Below are positions 8,927-16,556 of a DNA stretch of 64,000 bases, piece by piece. This DNA comes from Legionella sp. PATHC035 (lineage in GTDB: Bacteria; Pseudomonadota; Gammaproteobacteria; Legionellales; Legionellaceae), in the NCBI RefSeq assembly GCF_026191115.1, contig NZ_JAPHOT010000001.1, forward strand, positions 496,001-560,000. Reading direction: 5' to 3'. The first letter of the stretch is position 1, and the number at the start of each line of letters is the position of its first letter. The notes beneath the pieces were generated by a model. That model had not been told where the DNA came from. It ran no database searches and worked only from the letters and a program-made list of their open reading frames with translations. A program made the translations under genes and the position numbers.

Positions 8927-10066
8927 ATGGATACACTTTTTCTCTTTGCAAAACATCTTGATGAAGCAGGTTGTTTATGCCTCAAAATAAATGCAGATGG
9001 AGCATTAATTGCTCCCCCCGCACAACGTAGCTTTGCCGAAATTAAGCCGTTACAAACAGAATGTAACACTTTAGTTATTGAAACATGTGAACAGGTTAGC
9101 CTTCTTAATCTTGAGTTTTCATGGCTTCCAGACCGAAAGGCAAGAACAGCAATCCCTTATGCTTTAGAAGAAAAACTAGCACAACCCGTAGATGAGCTTC
9201 ATTTTGCCTTTGATAAAACACGATATCAAAATAATCAGTACCTGATTACGGTGATCAGTAAACAACGAATTCGATATCTGATGCAATTCCTCAATGAACA
9301 CGGAATGGAATTTTCAGGAATTACTGTAGATTGGTTTGCCCTGGAACCCCAAGAATTATGTGTTTGTGAAAGCACCTTATTGATTCATAGCGATGATTTT
9401 AAAGGGGCTCTTTCTGGAGAGCTAGCTCATATCTATCTAAAAAAGCATCCGCAACATCAACCCTTGCTTTTTGCAGACAGCACAATTCAAAGTGATTCTT
9501 CATTACCTAAAAAGCAGGAAACATCTTATACGTGGATTGCCCAAAGAATACTCCGATCAAAATTAATGAACCTCTGCCAAGGAGAAATGCAACACGGAAA
9601 TAAATCCGATCTACTAAAAAAGGGATACCTGGCCGCCGGTGCTCTTTTTTGTGTCTGGCTAATCTCACTATTGGTAACGAATGGGATCAAATTGCATTTA
9701 CTCAATAAAGAAACCCAAAAAATTGATGCGCAAATTGCAGTGATTTATCATGAATTTTTTCCTGATGCAAAACAAGTTATTAGTCCTAAATTTCGAATCA
9801 CACAGCTATTAAAAAGCAATAACACGGAAGAGCAAAATCGCTTTTGGTTCTTACTCAATCAATTTTCCAAGGTCATGAAAAATGACCACAATACTCTGGA
9901 ACAATTACGTTATCAAAATAAGACCTTATCAGTCACCTTGGTCAGCACTGACTTCGCCAGTTTAGAAGAATTGGAAAATGAATTGAAAAAACTGCAACTT
10001 CATGTGAAACAAACCCAAGCATCAACTCGTGAACAACAAGTTGTCGCCACTTTGGAGTTAATGTGA
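8927..10066 (+). CDS. gspL: type II secretion system protein L
   Basis: A 379-residue GspL (LspL in Legionella), the inner-membrane platform subunit that recruits the GspE ATPase to the export machine. The N-terminal cytoplasmic actin-like domain (1-235) includes FSWLPDRKARTAIPYALEEKL, a typical GspL stretch. One membrane segment lies at about 240-260 (AAGALFCVWLISLLVTNGI), then a periplasmic ferredoxin-like domain. The Dot/Icm-bearing genus uses this second system for secreted hydrolases. Overlap of 4 bp with gspM shows operon structure. Confidence 0.92.
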   Translation: MDTLFLFAKHLDEAGCLCLKINADGALIAPPAQRSFAEIKPLQTECNTLVIETCEQVSLLNLEFSWLPDRKARTAIPYALEEKLAQPVDELHFAFDKTRYQNNQYLITVISKQRIRYLMQFLNEHGMEFSGITVDWFALEPQELCVCESTLLIHSDDFKGALSGELAHIYLKKHPQHQPLLFADSTIQSDSSLPKKQETSYTWIAQRILRSKLMNLCQGEMQHGNKSDLLKKGYLAAGALFCVWLISLLVTNGIKLHLLNKETQKIDAQIAVIYHEFFPDAKQVISPKFRITQLLKSNNTEEQNRFWFLLNQFSKVMKNDHNTLEQLRYQNKTLSVTLVSTDFASLEELENELKKLQLHVKQTQASTREQQVVATLELM

Positions 10067-10545
10067 AAGCTTATATAAGTACACTTAATGAACGAGAAAA
10101 ATGGATGTTAATTGGAACAGGATTGTGCCTTATCCTTTATGTGTATTATTTGTTTTTATACAGCCCATTGAGCCAACGAGTTGACCAAAAATCAAAGCAA
10201 CTTATTGAAAAAACAGCTACCCTCCAGTGGATGAAAAAAATTCAACAGCAAAGTCATACAAAACAAACGAAAAAGCAAATAGTCGATAACAGCCAATTAT
10301 TGACAACACTGGCCACACAACTAAAAAACGATACCAACTTAAAGTTTCCTTATCAATTACAACAAACTGGCTCAGGAGATATCCAAATTACTTTTGACTC
10401 AGTTGCTTTTAATTTATTTATTACCTGGTTGGAAAAAATAAATCAACGATATGCCATTACAGTAAAACAGTTTGAAGCAGACCGATCGAAAACGCCAGGC
10501 GTCACTCGTTTAATGATCCTGCTTAGTTCCGCTTCAAAAACTTAG
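10063..10545 (+). CDS. gspM: type II secretion system protein M
   Basis: A 160-residue GspM (LspM). A short cytoplasmic tail is followed by one membrane segment (about 15-33, WMLIGTGLCLILYVYYLFLY), a coiled-coil linker and a small periplasmic domain. It dimerises with GspL in the inner-membrane platform. Start ATGA overlaps the gspL stop. The rest of the gsp genes are not in this window, so gspL and gspM form a separate two-gene locus next to mltB. Confidence 0.9.
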   Translation: MKAYISTLNEREKWMLIGTGLCLILYVYYLFLYSPLSQRVDQKSKQLIEKTATLQWMKKIQQQSHTKQTKKQIVDNSQLLTTLATQLKNDTNLKFPYQLQQTGSGDIQITFDSVAFNLFITWLEKINQRYAITVKQFEADRSKTPGVTRLMILLSSASKT

Positions 10546-10579
10546 CTTACTCTAGTCTGGATGAAACGCTGCGTACTCT

Positions 10580-10610
10580 TCGTCATTCCGAGTACAACGA
10601 GGAATGACGA
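10580..10610. repeat. dispersed hairpin repeat (CGTCATTCC type)
   Basis: TCGTCATTCC (10580-10589) and GGAATGACGA (10601-10610) form a perfect 10-bp stem with an 11-nt loop, followed by AAAAAG. It lies 35 nt past gspM. The same repeat type is found at 50337-50363 and, more diverged, at 51642-51672. Confidence 0.6.
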
Positions 10611-10665
10611 AAAAGGGTTCCAGGACAAGAGTGATTCAAGTATTTCATTAAAATAAGGATATTCC

Positions 10666-11670
10666 ATGTCAAATTCATCAGCAAAAATTGTCCGTTTTCA
10701 CGAAACTGGGGGGCCTGAGGTATTAAGGCTTGAAGAGGTATCATTGCCAGAACCAGGGAAAGGTGAAGTCCGTTTGCGTGTTCATGCAATAGGTCTAAAT
10801 CGAGCAGAAATCATGTTTCGCACGGGGCGCTATTTAGTACAACCACATTTCCCATCAAAAATTGGCTATGAGGCCTCGGGGGTGGTTGAAGCCGTTGGAC
10901 CGGATGTAGATAAAAAAATAATTGGCAAGACCTACAGCACTGTCCCCTGTTTTGATCTAGGCAAGTATGGAGTCTATGGAGAAGTGGCTATAGTCCCCGT
11001 TTATGCGCTTGCGGCTTATCCGGAGAAACTTTCCTATGCGGAAGGGACTTCCATTTGGATGCAATACATGACGGCTTATGGAGCTCTGGTCTATTATGGA
11101 CATCTCGCTAAAAATGATTTTGTTTTAATTACTGCAGCAAGCAGTAGTGTAGGAATAGCTGCCATCCAAATTGCACGAACTCAGGGAGCTATTAGTATTG
11201 TTACCACACGAACCACTAAGAAAAAAGCTGAATTACTCTCTTTAGGTGCCGATCACGTCATTGTTACTGATGAAGAAAATCTTCCTGCCCGTGTCGATGA
11301 AATAACCAAAGGTAGAGGAGTAAAAATTGTTTTTGATCCAATCGCGGGTAAGGGCATTGAGGTTTTAGCAGAAACACTCTCCCCAGGCGGAACCCTTTTT
11401 GTGTACGGTAATTTGTCTCTAGGGCAGATTACTCCATTCCCTCTTTTCACCGCCTTGAATAAGGGAATTTCCGTGCGGGGTTATACACTTTTTGAAATTA
11501 GTACTCAACCCGAGGCTCGCCAAACAGCTGAAAAATATATTTTTGATCACATCCAAGATGGATCATTGCAACCCAAAATTGCTCAAACTTTCTCTTTGGA
11601 GCATATAGTCGACGCGCATAAATACATGGAGTCCAATGAACAAATAGGTAAAATTATAGTAACTGCTTAA
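10666..11670 (+). CDS. zinc-independent MDR-family NAD(P)H oxidoreductase (quinone oxidoreductase-like)
   Basis: A 334-residue medium-chain dehydrogenase/reductase. The N-terminal GroES-like domain contains LNRAEIMFRTGRY and IGYEASGVVEAVG. The Rossmann domain begins at about residue 155 with ITAASSSVGIAAIQIA, the glycine-poor AASSSVG form seen in quinone oxidoreductase (QOR) relatives. The structural four-Cys zinc lobe and the catalytic zinc ligands are absent, so it is not an alcohol dehydrogenase in the strict sense. Substrate unknown. The start is supported by AAGGA 7 nt upstream. It stands alone between gspM and a convergent lipoprotein gene. Confidence 0.88.
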   Translation: MSNSSAKIVRFHETGGPEVLRLEEVSLPEPGKGEVRLRVHAIGLNRAEIMFRTGRYLVQPHFPSKIGYEASGVVEAVGPDVDKKIIGKTYSTVPCFDLGKYGVYGEVAIVPVYALAAYPEKLSYAEGTSIWMQYMTAYGALVYYGHLAKNDFVLITAASSSVGIAAIQIARTQGAISIVTTRTTKKKAELLSLGADHVIVTDEENLPARVDEITKGRGVKIVFDPIAGKGIEVLAETLSPGGTLFVYGNLSLGQITPFPLFTALNKGISVRGYTLFEISTQPEARQTAEKYIFDHIQDGSLQPKIAQTFSLEHIVDAHKYMESNEQIGKIIVTA

Positions 11671-11776
11671 TCGCACTAATCGATCTGAGTATCATTTATG
11701 TGTACCCTCGAGAATTGGGTTTGAGCGCAAAAGGTGCTCAAACCAATCCTCACTGTTCGCGATTGAGTGCTTACCC

Positions 11777-12295
11777 CTATTGTTGTTGCACACTGCTCCA
11801 ATTAATCACTGAAGCACTACTTTTCAGTTCTGGGGGTAAAGAATTTAAGGCTTTTTGTGCCTCTTCAGGAGTACCGAAGGTTCCATATACTCCTCTATAT
11901 CGCGTTTTGCCATCTCGCTCATATTTTACTTGAGCCATCCGATCTTTTTTAGGTGCTTTATACAAGACTTGTGCAACTTGCGATGCCTTGTCCCCTTCAG
12001 TCAATTCAATTGTATATCCTTTAGGATTTTGACTATTAACCCAAGTCTCATCTCTGTCTTTAAAAGAAACTGGAGAATGTAACTCTCCCACATGATATGA
12101 GTTAGGAACATTTACTTGCTGCTTTTGTTGATATCCATAATTATAATTCGCCATATTGTAACTATCGATATTATAGGGCCGTTGCGTGATATCTACATAT
12201 GAATATGCTGGATATGAGATGTACTCATCTTTAGTACAGGAAGACATAGCAAAAGCACAAATTACTATAAGCGCTAAGTTTATTTTCTTATCCAT
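11777..12295 (-). CDS. SPOR-domain-like lipoprotein
   Basis: About 172 residues. The N terminus is a lipoprotein signal ending in AMSSC, with the Cys about position 20. A Tyr/Asn-rich low-complexity stretch follows (about 30-65). The C-terminal about 75 residues have the SPOR pattern: GYTIELTEG at the first strand, then YRGVYGTFGTPEEAQKALNSLP. SPOR domains bind denuded peptidoglycan at division sites. I chose the second ATG (12295) because AGGGGA lies 8 nt upstream of it and only 2 nt from the first ATG at 12301. The SPOR assignment is by eye; the domain is divergent. Confidence 0.75.
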   Translation of the reverse strand: MDKKINLALIVICAFAMSSCTKDEYISYPAYSYVDITQRPYNIDSYNMANYNYGYQQKQQVNVPNSYHVGELHSPVSFKDRDETWVNSQNPKGYTIELTEGDKASQVAQVLYKAPKKDRMAQVKYERDGKTRYRGVYGTFGTPEEAQKALNSLPPELKSSASVINWSSVQQQ

Positions 12296-12439
12296 AGTCA
12301 TTCCCCTAATTTCTAGTTCTTATTATTTACTCCCTGACTACTATATCTACATAATTAGAAAAAACTTTAGAAATTTGTGTTGTTAAAGAACAAATTATGT
12401 CTTACAGTAATTATTTTTTTATTTAGACGGCTAAAACTT

Positions 12440-13765
12440 ATGTGGACACATCGACGTTCTGGACAAACAAATCAACGTGGAAATCTGGATCATCGAGATC
12501 CTTATGAACGAGATCGTACACGAGTGATTCACTGTCCTGCCTTCAGACGATTGCAAAGAAAAACACAAATTTTAGGGACTGATGAAGGAGATTTCCACCG
12601 TACTCGCCTAACCCACTCTCTGGAAGTCGATTCCATTGGACGCAGTATCGTACACAACCTCTTAATGAACCAAGAAAAGCATATTGTTTTAGCAGGCTTA
12701 CTACCTAATGATGATCTGATCTCTGTTATTTGCCTGCTTCATGATATTGGTCATCCGCCTTTCGGACATGGTGGTGAAGTAGCCCTTAATTATATGATGC
12801 GCAATTATGGAGGGTTTGAAGCAAATGGACAAACTCTACGACTGCTCACGAAGGTTGAAAGTAGTTATGGAACCTACGGTCTCGATTTAACCCGACGCGC
12901 ATTGTTGGGTATTTTAAAATACCCGGTGAAACGCTCTACTGTCGTCGCCCCAAAACAGCCTCCAGTTCATGAATCCATTCATAAAACCATCAAAATTAAT
13001 GACTGGTTACCACCTAAAGCTTATTTTGATTGTGAACAACCTGAGATTGATTGGTTATTGTCCCCTTTTTCGGATAATGACAAAGAATTATTCCAATCTT
13101 TATCACTAAAACCACATGGTACGAAAACAGGAAAATCTGCTTACCATAGTTTTGACTGCTCCATAATGGATATAGCCGATGATATCGCTTATGGAGTTCA
13201 TGATCTTGAAGACGCGATTCATTTGCGTCTTATCAATTCCTCTCATCTGGATACGTTGGAGTTTAGACAGTTATTAGACAATACACTATTAAGCAAACGT
13301 AAAAATGAGTTAATCGACTCACTTTTTTCTCAGGATCTTTATTTAAGAAAACAAACTATAGGAGAAATGGTTAATTATTTTATAACATCAACCCAAATCA
13401 TCATAGTCAATGAACAGTTTGAGAATAATTTACTCAAATATAATTTGGCACTTACTCCCGAAGCAAATGCCCTTCTGAATTATTTAAAACAATGTATCTA
13501 CAATAACGTAATTGATTCCCAGGAAGCCCGTACTTTTGAATATGGAGGCCAAACGGTCGTACTTAGACTCTTTGATGCCATCAGTTCAAATCCTGGTAGT
13601 TTATTGGATAACAAAAATCGAGTTTTGTTTAAACAAGCTGAGGATGAAACGATTGCCTATCGAGTTGTTTGTGATTATTTGGCCAATATGACGGATGAGT
13701 ATGCTTACAGAATGCATGAACGTTTGTTTGGGTTTAATACAAGAACCATTTTCGAGCGACTTTAA
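12440..13765 (+). CDS. dgt: deoxyguanosinetriphosphate triphosphohydrolase-like HD protein
   Basis: A 441-residue dNTP triphosphohydrolase of the Dgt/HD-domain family, which cleaves dGTP (or other dNTPs) to nucleoside and triphosphate and so tunes dNTP pools. Metal-binding HD elements are in order: RLTHSLEV, LLHDIGHPPFGHGGE and IMDIADDIAYGVHDLEDA. The N-terminal DRTRVIHCPAFRRLQRKTQIL is the family entry motif. A GTG at 12377 in frame would add 21 hydrophobic residues unlike the family, so I use the ATG at 12440, although its ribosome binding site is weak. Specificity for dGTP cannot be read from sequence. Confidence 0.9.
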   Translation: MWTHRRSGQTNQRGNLDHRDPYERDRTRVIHCPAFRRLQRKTQILGTDEGDFHRTRLTHSLEVDSIGRSIVHNLLMNQEKHIVLAGLLPNDDLISVICLLHDIGHPPFGHGGEVALNYMMRNYGGFEANGQTLRLLTKVESSYGTYGLDLTRRALLGILKYPVKRSTVVAPKQPPVHESIHKTIKINDWLPPKAYFDCEQPEIDWLLSPFSDNDKELFQSLSLKPHGTKTGKSAYHSFDCSIMDIADDIAYGVHDLEDAIHLRLINSSHLDTLEFRQLLDNTLLSKRKNELIDSLFSQDLYLRKQTIGEMVNYFITSTQIIIVNEQFENNLLKYNLALTPEANALLNYLKQCIYNNVIDSQEARTFEYGGQTVVLRLFDAISSNPGSLLDNKNRVLFKQAEDETIAYRVVCDYLANMTDEYAYRMHERLFGFNTRTIFERL

Positions 13766-13895
13766 AGGGTACGTTAAACAAATTTCTCTTGCTAACAAGG
13801 TGAATAAAGGATTGTATAAAGATTAAGGAAAAAGCGTTATCGGAATGGCGTCATACGTAACCATATTAGCGTAACGTCATACGGGGATATAACAT

Positions 13896-13923
13896 CCCGG
13901 ATTACGACTTTGTCTAATCCGGG
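13896..13923. repeat. short hairpin repeat (CCCGGATTA type)
   Basis: CCCGGATTA (13896-13904) and TAATCCGGG (13915-13923) form a perfect 9-bp stem with a 10-nt loop. It lies between the dGTPase gene and a convergent small ORF, and is the same type as 1793-1816. Confidence 0.6.
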
Positions 13924-13931
13924 CTATACAT

Positions 13932-14138
13932 TTAAAACTTAAAAGTATAAGTGTGCTCTTTAGCGATGAGCTTAGAAACCGCCTCATTATCCGTAGTAAT
14001 ATGTGGCACAGTAACGCTTATGCTGGGTTTATCAAAACAGCCACCACGATCTATATTAATGCTTCCTTTATTGATTTTAGGGATGATGACGCAAGAATCA
14101 TTTTTCTTGCCAAAAAAGCCATCAAATTTTAATTTCAT
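13932..14138 (-). CDS. small hypothetical protein, 68 aa
   Basis: A 68-residue basic protein with no membrane segment or recognised domain. It has two Cys (in DSCVIIP and GGCFDK) and a repeated KG/RGG turn-like pattern. GGAG sits 8 nt upstream of the ATG, which is the main support for it being real. Antisense frames covering the same bases have no such site. Function unknown. Confidence 0.5.
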   Translation of the reverse strand: MKLKFDGFFGKKNDSCVIIPKINKGSINIDRGGCFDKPSISVTVPHITTDNEAVSKLIAKEHTYTFKF

Positions 14139-14405
14139 TTATATTACTCCAAAAATAGCTGGAGGCCGATTATATTTTAAATTGATTAAGGAAATATTAA
14201 CGTGCGATCTTTTTGCTCAGAATAAAGTAATACATCGGGTGCGTCTGAGTCAAACCACGAGTATCTTTATAAACATTCAGGGAAGAACATTTTTAGATTA
14301 ATAAAAGAGGCATTTAGAGAAACTAAAATGAAACGACAGATTAAATTTTTTTGTGTGTCTAGATTTGGTGAATGATTAGAAAATCCATGAACTATTCAAT
14401 AGACA

Positions 14406-14481
14406 TGGCGTCCCCAAGGGGGTTCGAACCCCTGTTACCGCCGTGAAAGGGCAGTGTCCTAGGCCGCTAGACGATGGGGAC
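14406..14481 (-). tRNA. tRNA-Glu (TTC), copy 2
   Basis: Minus-strand cloverleaf, 76 nt with encoded CCA; anticodon loop CTTTCAC gives TTC. Identical to the copy at 14522-14597. It is the most downstream gene of the leftward Ala-Glu-Glu cluster. Confidence 0.96.
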
Positions 14482-14521
14482 CTGGATCTTCTTACAATTT
14501 AAAAACTTCAAATGCCAATAA

Positions 14522-14597
14522 TGGCGTCCCCAAGGGGGTTCGAACCCCTGTTACCGCCGTGAAAGGGCAGTGTCCTAGGCCGCTAGACGATGGGGAC
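14522..14597 (-). tRNA. tRNA-Glu (TTC), copy 1
   Basis: Identical in all 76 positions to the tRNA-Glu at 14406-14481, offset by 116 bp. A recent tandem duplication or gene conversion keeps them the same. Confidence 0.96.
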
Positions 14598-14633
14598 CTT
14601 GAACGTTTTTCCCATCAACATCAAAGATGTTGA

Positions 14634-14709
<76 letters not shown>

Positions 14710-14724
14710 TAAAATTAGGTTCGC

Positions 14725-14753
14725 AGTTTAATGAGCTCCCCATGATCTGTCAA
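14725..14753 (-). promoter_or_regulatory. sigma70 promoter of the Ala-Glu-Glu tRNA operon
   Basis: On the minus strand a perfect -35 TTGACA (14748-14753), a 17-nt spacer and -10 TAAACT (14725-14730), ending 15 nt before the tRNA-Ala 5' end. Confidence 0.8.
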
Positions 14754-14886
14754 GTATATTTTACATTTTTCATGAAGAAGTTTCTTTTTAATCGATAAAA
14801 AGATGGAATGACTATTTAACAGACTAAGGATAAAAAAAAGATACGCGCCAATAACCTGTCTTACTAAAGGAATGAAGAGTGAAATT

Positions 14887-15801
14887 TTATCTAGATAAAT
14901 CATTATTTTTTATAAACTTTTTTTTTATCTGCTCCTCAGTTGGGAGTTTAATTCCATTGACTAATCCAATTAGGAATAGGAAATAGATAAACGAATATGA
15001 AATATCAAGTTGCCATTTTTTTAATCCATGTTTTGCTGAGCTTGGAAACGCATGATGTCCATTATGCCAACCCTCACCGTATGCAAGGAGAGCAAAAATC
15101 CAGTTATTTTTACTGTTATCCTGTGTATCAAAGTCTTTTTTACCCCAAAGATGACAAATTGAATTGACGGACCAGGTGACATGTTGTTGGAAAAAAACTC
15201 TGAAAAACCCACAAACAATTATTCCTTCAAAAAAAGAGTACCAATCCCTATACATCAGCCCATTAATGCCCCCTGGAATGATCAATCCAGAAAAAGCAAT
15301 TAAGGTATAATGTTTGTTGATGAAGCGTAAATCTCGATCCAATAACAAATCACCAATGTAGTATCTCCAGTTTTCTAATGTATGTTGAGACATCCATCCC
15401 ATGTGTGCATAATAGAGACCATATAATGACTTGGTCTTTTCTGGGATAGGTGAATGAGGATCAAATTCAGTCTCTGTGTACTTGTGATGTCTTCGATGCG
15501 CTGCTATCCAGAAGAACGGAGTTCCTTCGTAAGCCATACATCCAAAGCATGTCAATACTATTTTTAGCCACCGGTTCGCTTTAAATGAATGATGCGTTAA
15601 TAATCGATGAAAACCAACTGTTACCCCTAACACAGTGCAGCTGTAACAAATCAAAAGCAGCACTAAAGTACCTAAATGGATGTTAAATAACATTCCCGAA
15701 GCAATGCTATAAATTGTCACCAAAACTGGAATCCAGACTATGGCTAAACTGTACCATTTTTCGGAACGCGATAAAGAACGGTACAAATGTAATTCGTTCA
15801 T
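14887..15801 (-). CDS. acyl-CoA / acyl-lipid fatty acid desaturase
   Basis: A 304-residue integral-membrane di-iron desaturase that introduces a cis double bond into fatty acyl chains (delta-9 type is the likely class). The three histidine boxes are intact: HRLLTH (65-70), HRRHH (102-106) and WHNGHH near residue 255. Four hydrophobic segments surround them (about 18-60 and 155-200), as expected for the stearoyl-CoA desaturase fold. No cytochrome b5 domain is fused. It probably adjusts membrane fluidity. It is monocistronic. Regiospecificity cannot be read from sequence. Confidence 0.93.
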   Translation of the reverse strand: MNELHLYRSLSRSEKWYSLAIVWIPVLVTIYSIASGMLFNIHLGTLVLLLICYSCTVLGVTVGFHRLLTHHSFKANRWLKIVLTCFGCMAYEGTPFFWIAAHRRHHKYTETEFDPHSPIPEKTKSLYGLYYAHMGWMSQHTLENWRYYIGDLLLDRDLRFINKHYTLIAFSGLIIPGGINGLMYRDWYSFFEGIIVCGFFRVFFQQHVTWSVNSICHLWGKKDFDTQDNSKNNWIFALLAYGEGWHNGHHAFPSSAKHGLKKWQLDISYSFIYFLFLIGLVNGIKLPTEEQIKKKFIKNNDLSR

Positions 15802-15860
15802 TTCTATCTCACTGTTGAAAACACCAATTTATGCATCATTTTTTACACCATTAAATTGAG

Positions 15861-16247
15861 TCAGACCCACACTAAATGCCCTTTAGCAAAAGATTCAAAT
15901 AGTCGAGATTCCATAGCGGACATCATCGTCTTTACCTGCAATGCTCCAAAATAAAAATTGGGTTTAGAGTAAATATCAAAATCTAAGAGTGTGAGGGAGA
16001 AATTAAAGCTTCGTGGTGAACGAGACAATTGACTGCTAAAAAAACACCGAAGGACGTAAAAAAAATGCTCTAAAGGAGCATGATGATACTCTACAACAAT
16101 TGAGTCGAGTACATGGCGTCTTTCGTTACTAAAGCGCTCGGTCAATGAAGAATTCTCTTTGAGTTTTAAATGGATTTCCCTTTCATTACAATGAATACAT
16201 TTCCTAACGAACACACCGAGATAGAACATCAATACACCATAAAGCAC
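15861..16247 (-). CDS. hypothetical protein, 128 aa (doubtful)
   Basis: An open frame with a hydrophobic N terminus (LYGVLMFYLGVFV), then CIHC and a mixed region. No family recognised. There is no ribosome binding site at either candidate ATG. A TATAAT on the minus strand (16271-16276), overlapping the palindrome AATTAAGCTTAATT (16260-16273), could drive it, but no -35 is evident. It may be a real orphan or chance. Confidence 0.3.
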   Translation of the reverse strand: MLYGVLMFYLGVFVRKCIHCNEREIHLKLKENSSLTERFSNERRHVLDSIVVEYHHAPLEHFFYVLRCFFSSQLSRSPRSFNFSLTLLDFDIYSKPNFYFGALQVKTMMSAMESRLFESFAKGHLVWV

Positions 16248-16556
16248 AAAATTTAATCAAATTAAGCTTAATTATAGCATGTGTTTATATATAGTGTAGT
16301 GGGACTGCATTGAGCTGTTGTTTCGATAAATTTTTATGGAGGATACTTTTTTTCAAAGTTTCTAATTTTTTAACAAGATTCGCCCACAAGCGAAATATTA
16401 ATTTGCATATTGATTAAAGTTTGTGATTTAATTATCATTTTAATACAATTTGTTATGAGCAGGTTAAAAATACATTCATTTCATTTCTAACACTTAATCT
16501 CCTGTTAAGAATAACGATGTATTATCTATTTTTTTGATTCTAGAAGGAGCTATTTT
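16248..16556. other. 309-bp leader region of the giant gene
   Basis: AT-rich noncoding DNA. It holds the 14-bp palindrome AATTAAGCTTAATT at 16260-16273, a small TTCGC/GCGAA stem near 16379-16395 and the promoter listed at 16421-16449. No ORF or RNA gene is supported. Confidence 0.5.
16421..16449 (+). promoter_or_regulatory. candidate sigma70 promoter of the giant SecA-motor gene
   Basis: TTGTGA (16421-16426), a 17-nt spacer and TACAAT (16444-16449). This would start transcription near 16456 and give a leader of about 100 nt before the GTG. Confidence 0.5.

Noticed and set aside
8713..9069. Minus-strand frame across the mltB-gspL junction
   Set aside because: It is antisense to two well-supported genes and has no start signal.
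13951..14301. Plus-strand open frame of 116 codons
   Set aside because: It is antisense to the 68-codon minus-strand ORF, which has a good ribosome binding site; this frame has none.
14715..14903. Minus-strand 62-codon frame overlapping the tRNA-Ala promoter
   Set aside because: It overlaps the desaturase end and the tRNA promoter and has no ribosome binding site.
16428..16444. Two TTAAT repeats upstream of the giant gene as a PmrA box
   Set aside because: Their period is 12 bp and the rest of the consensus is not met; AT-rich DNA gives such pairs by chance.
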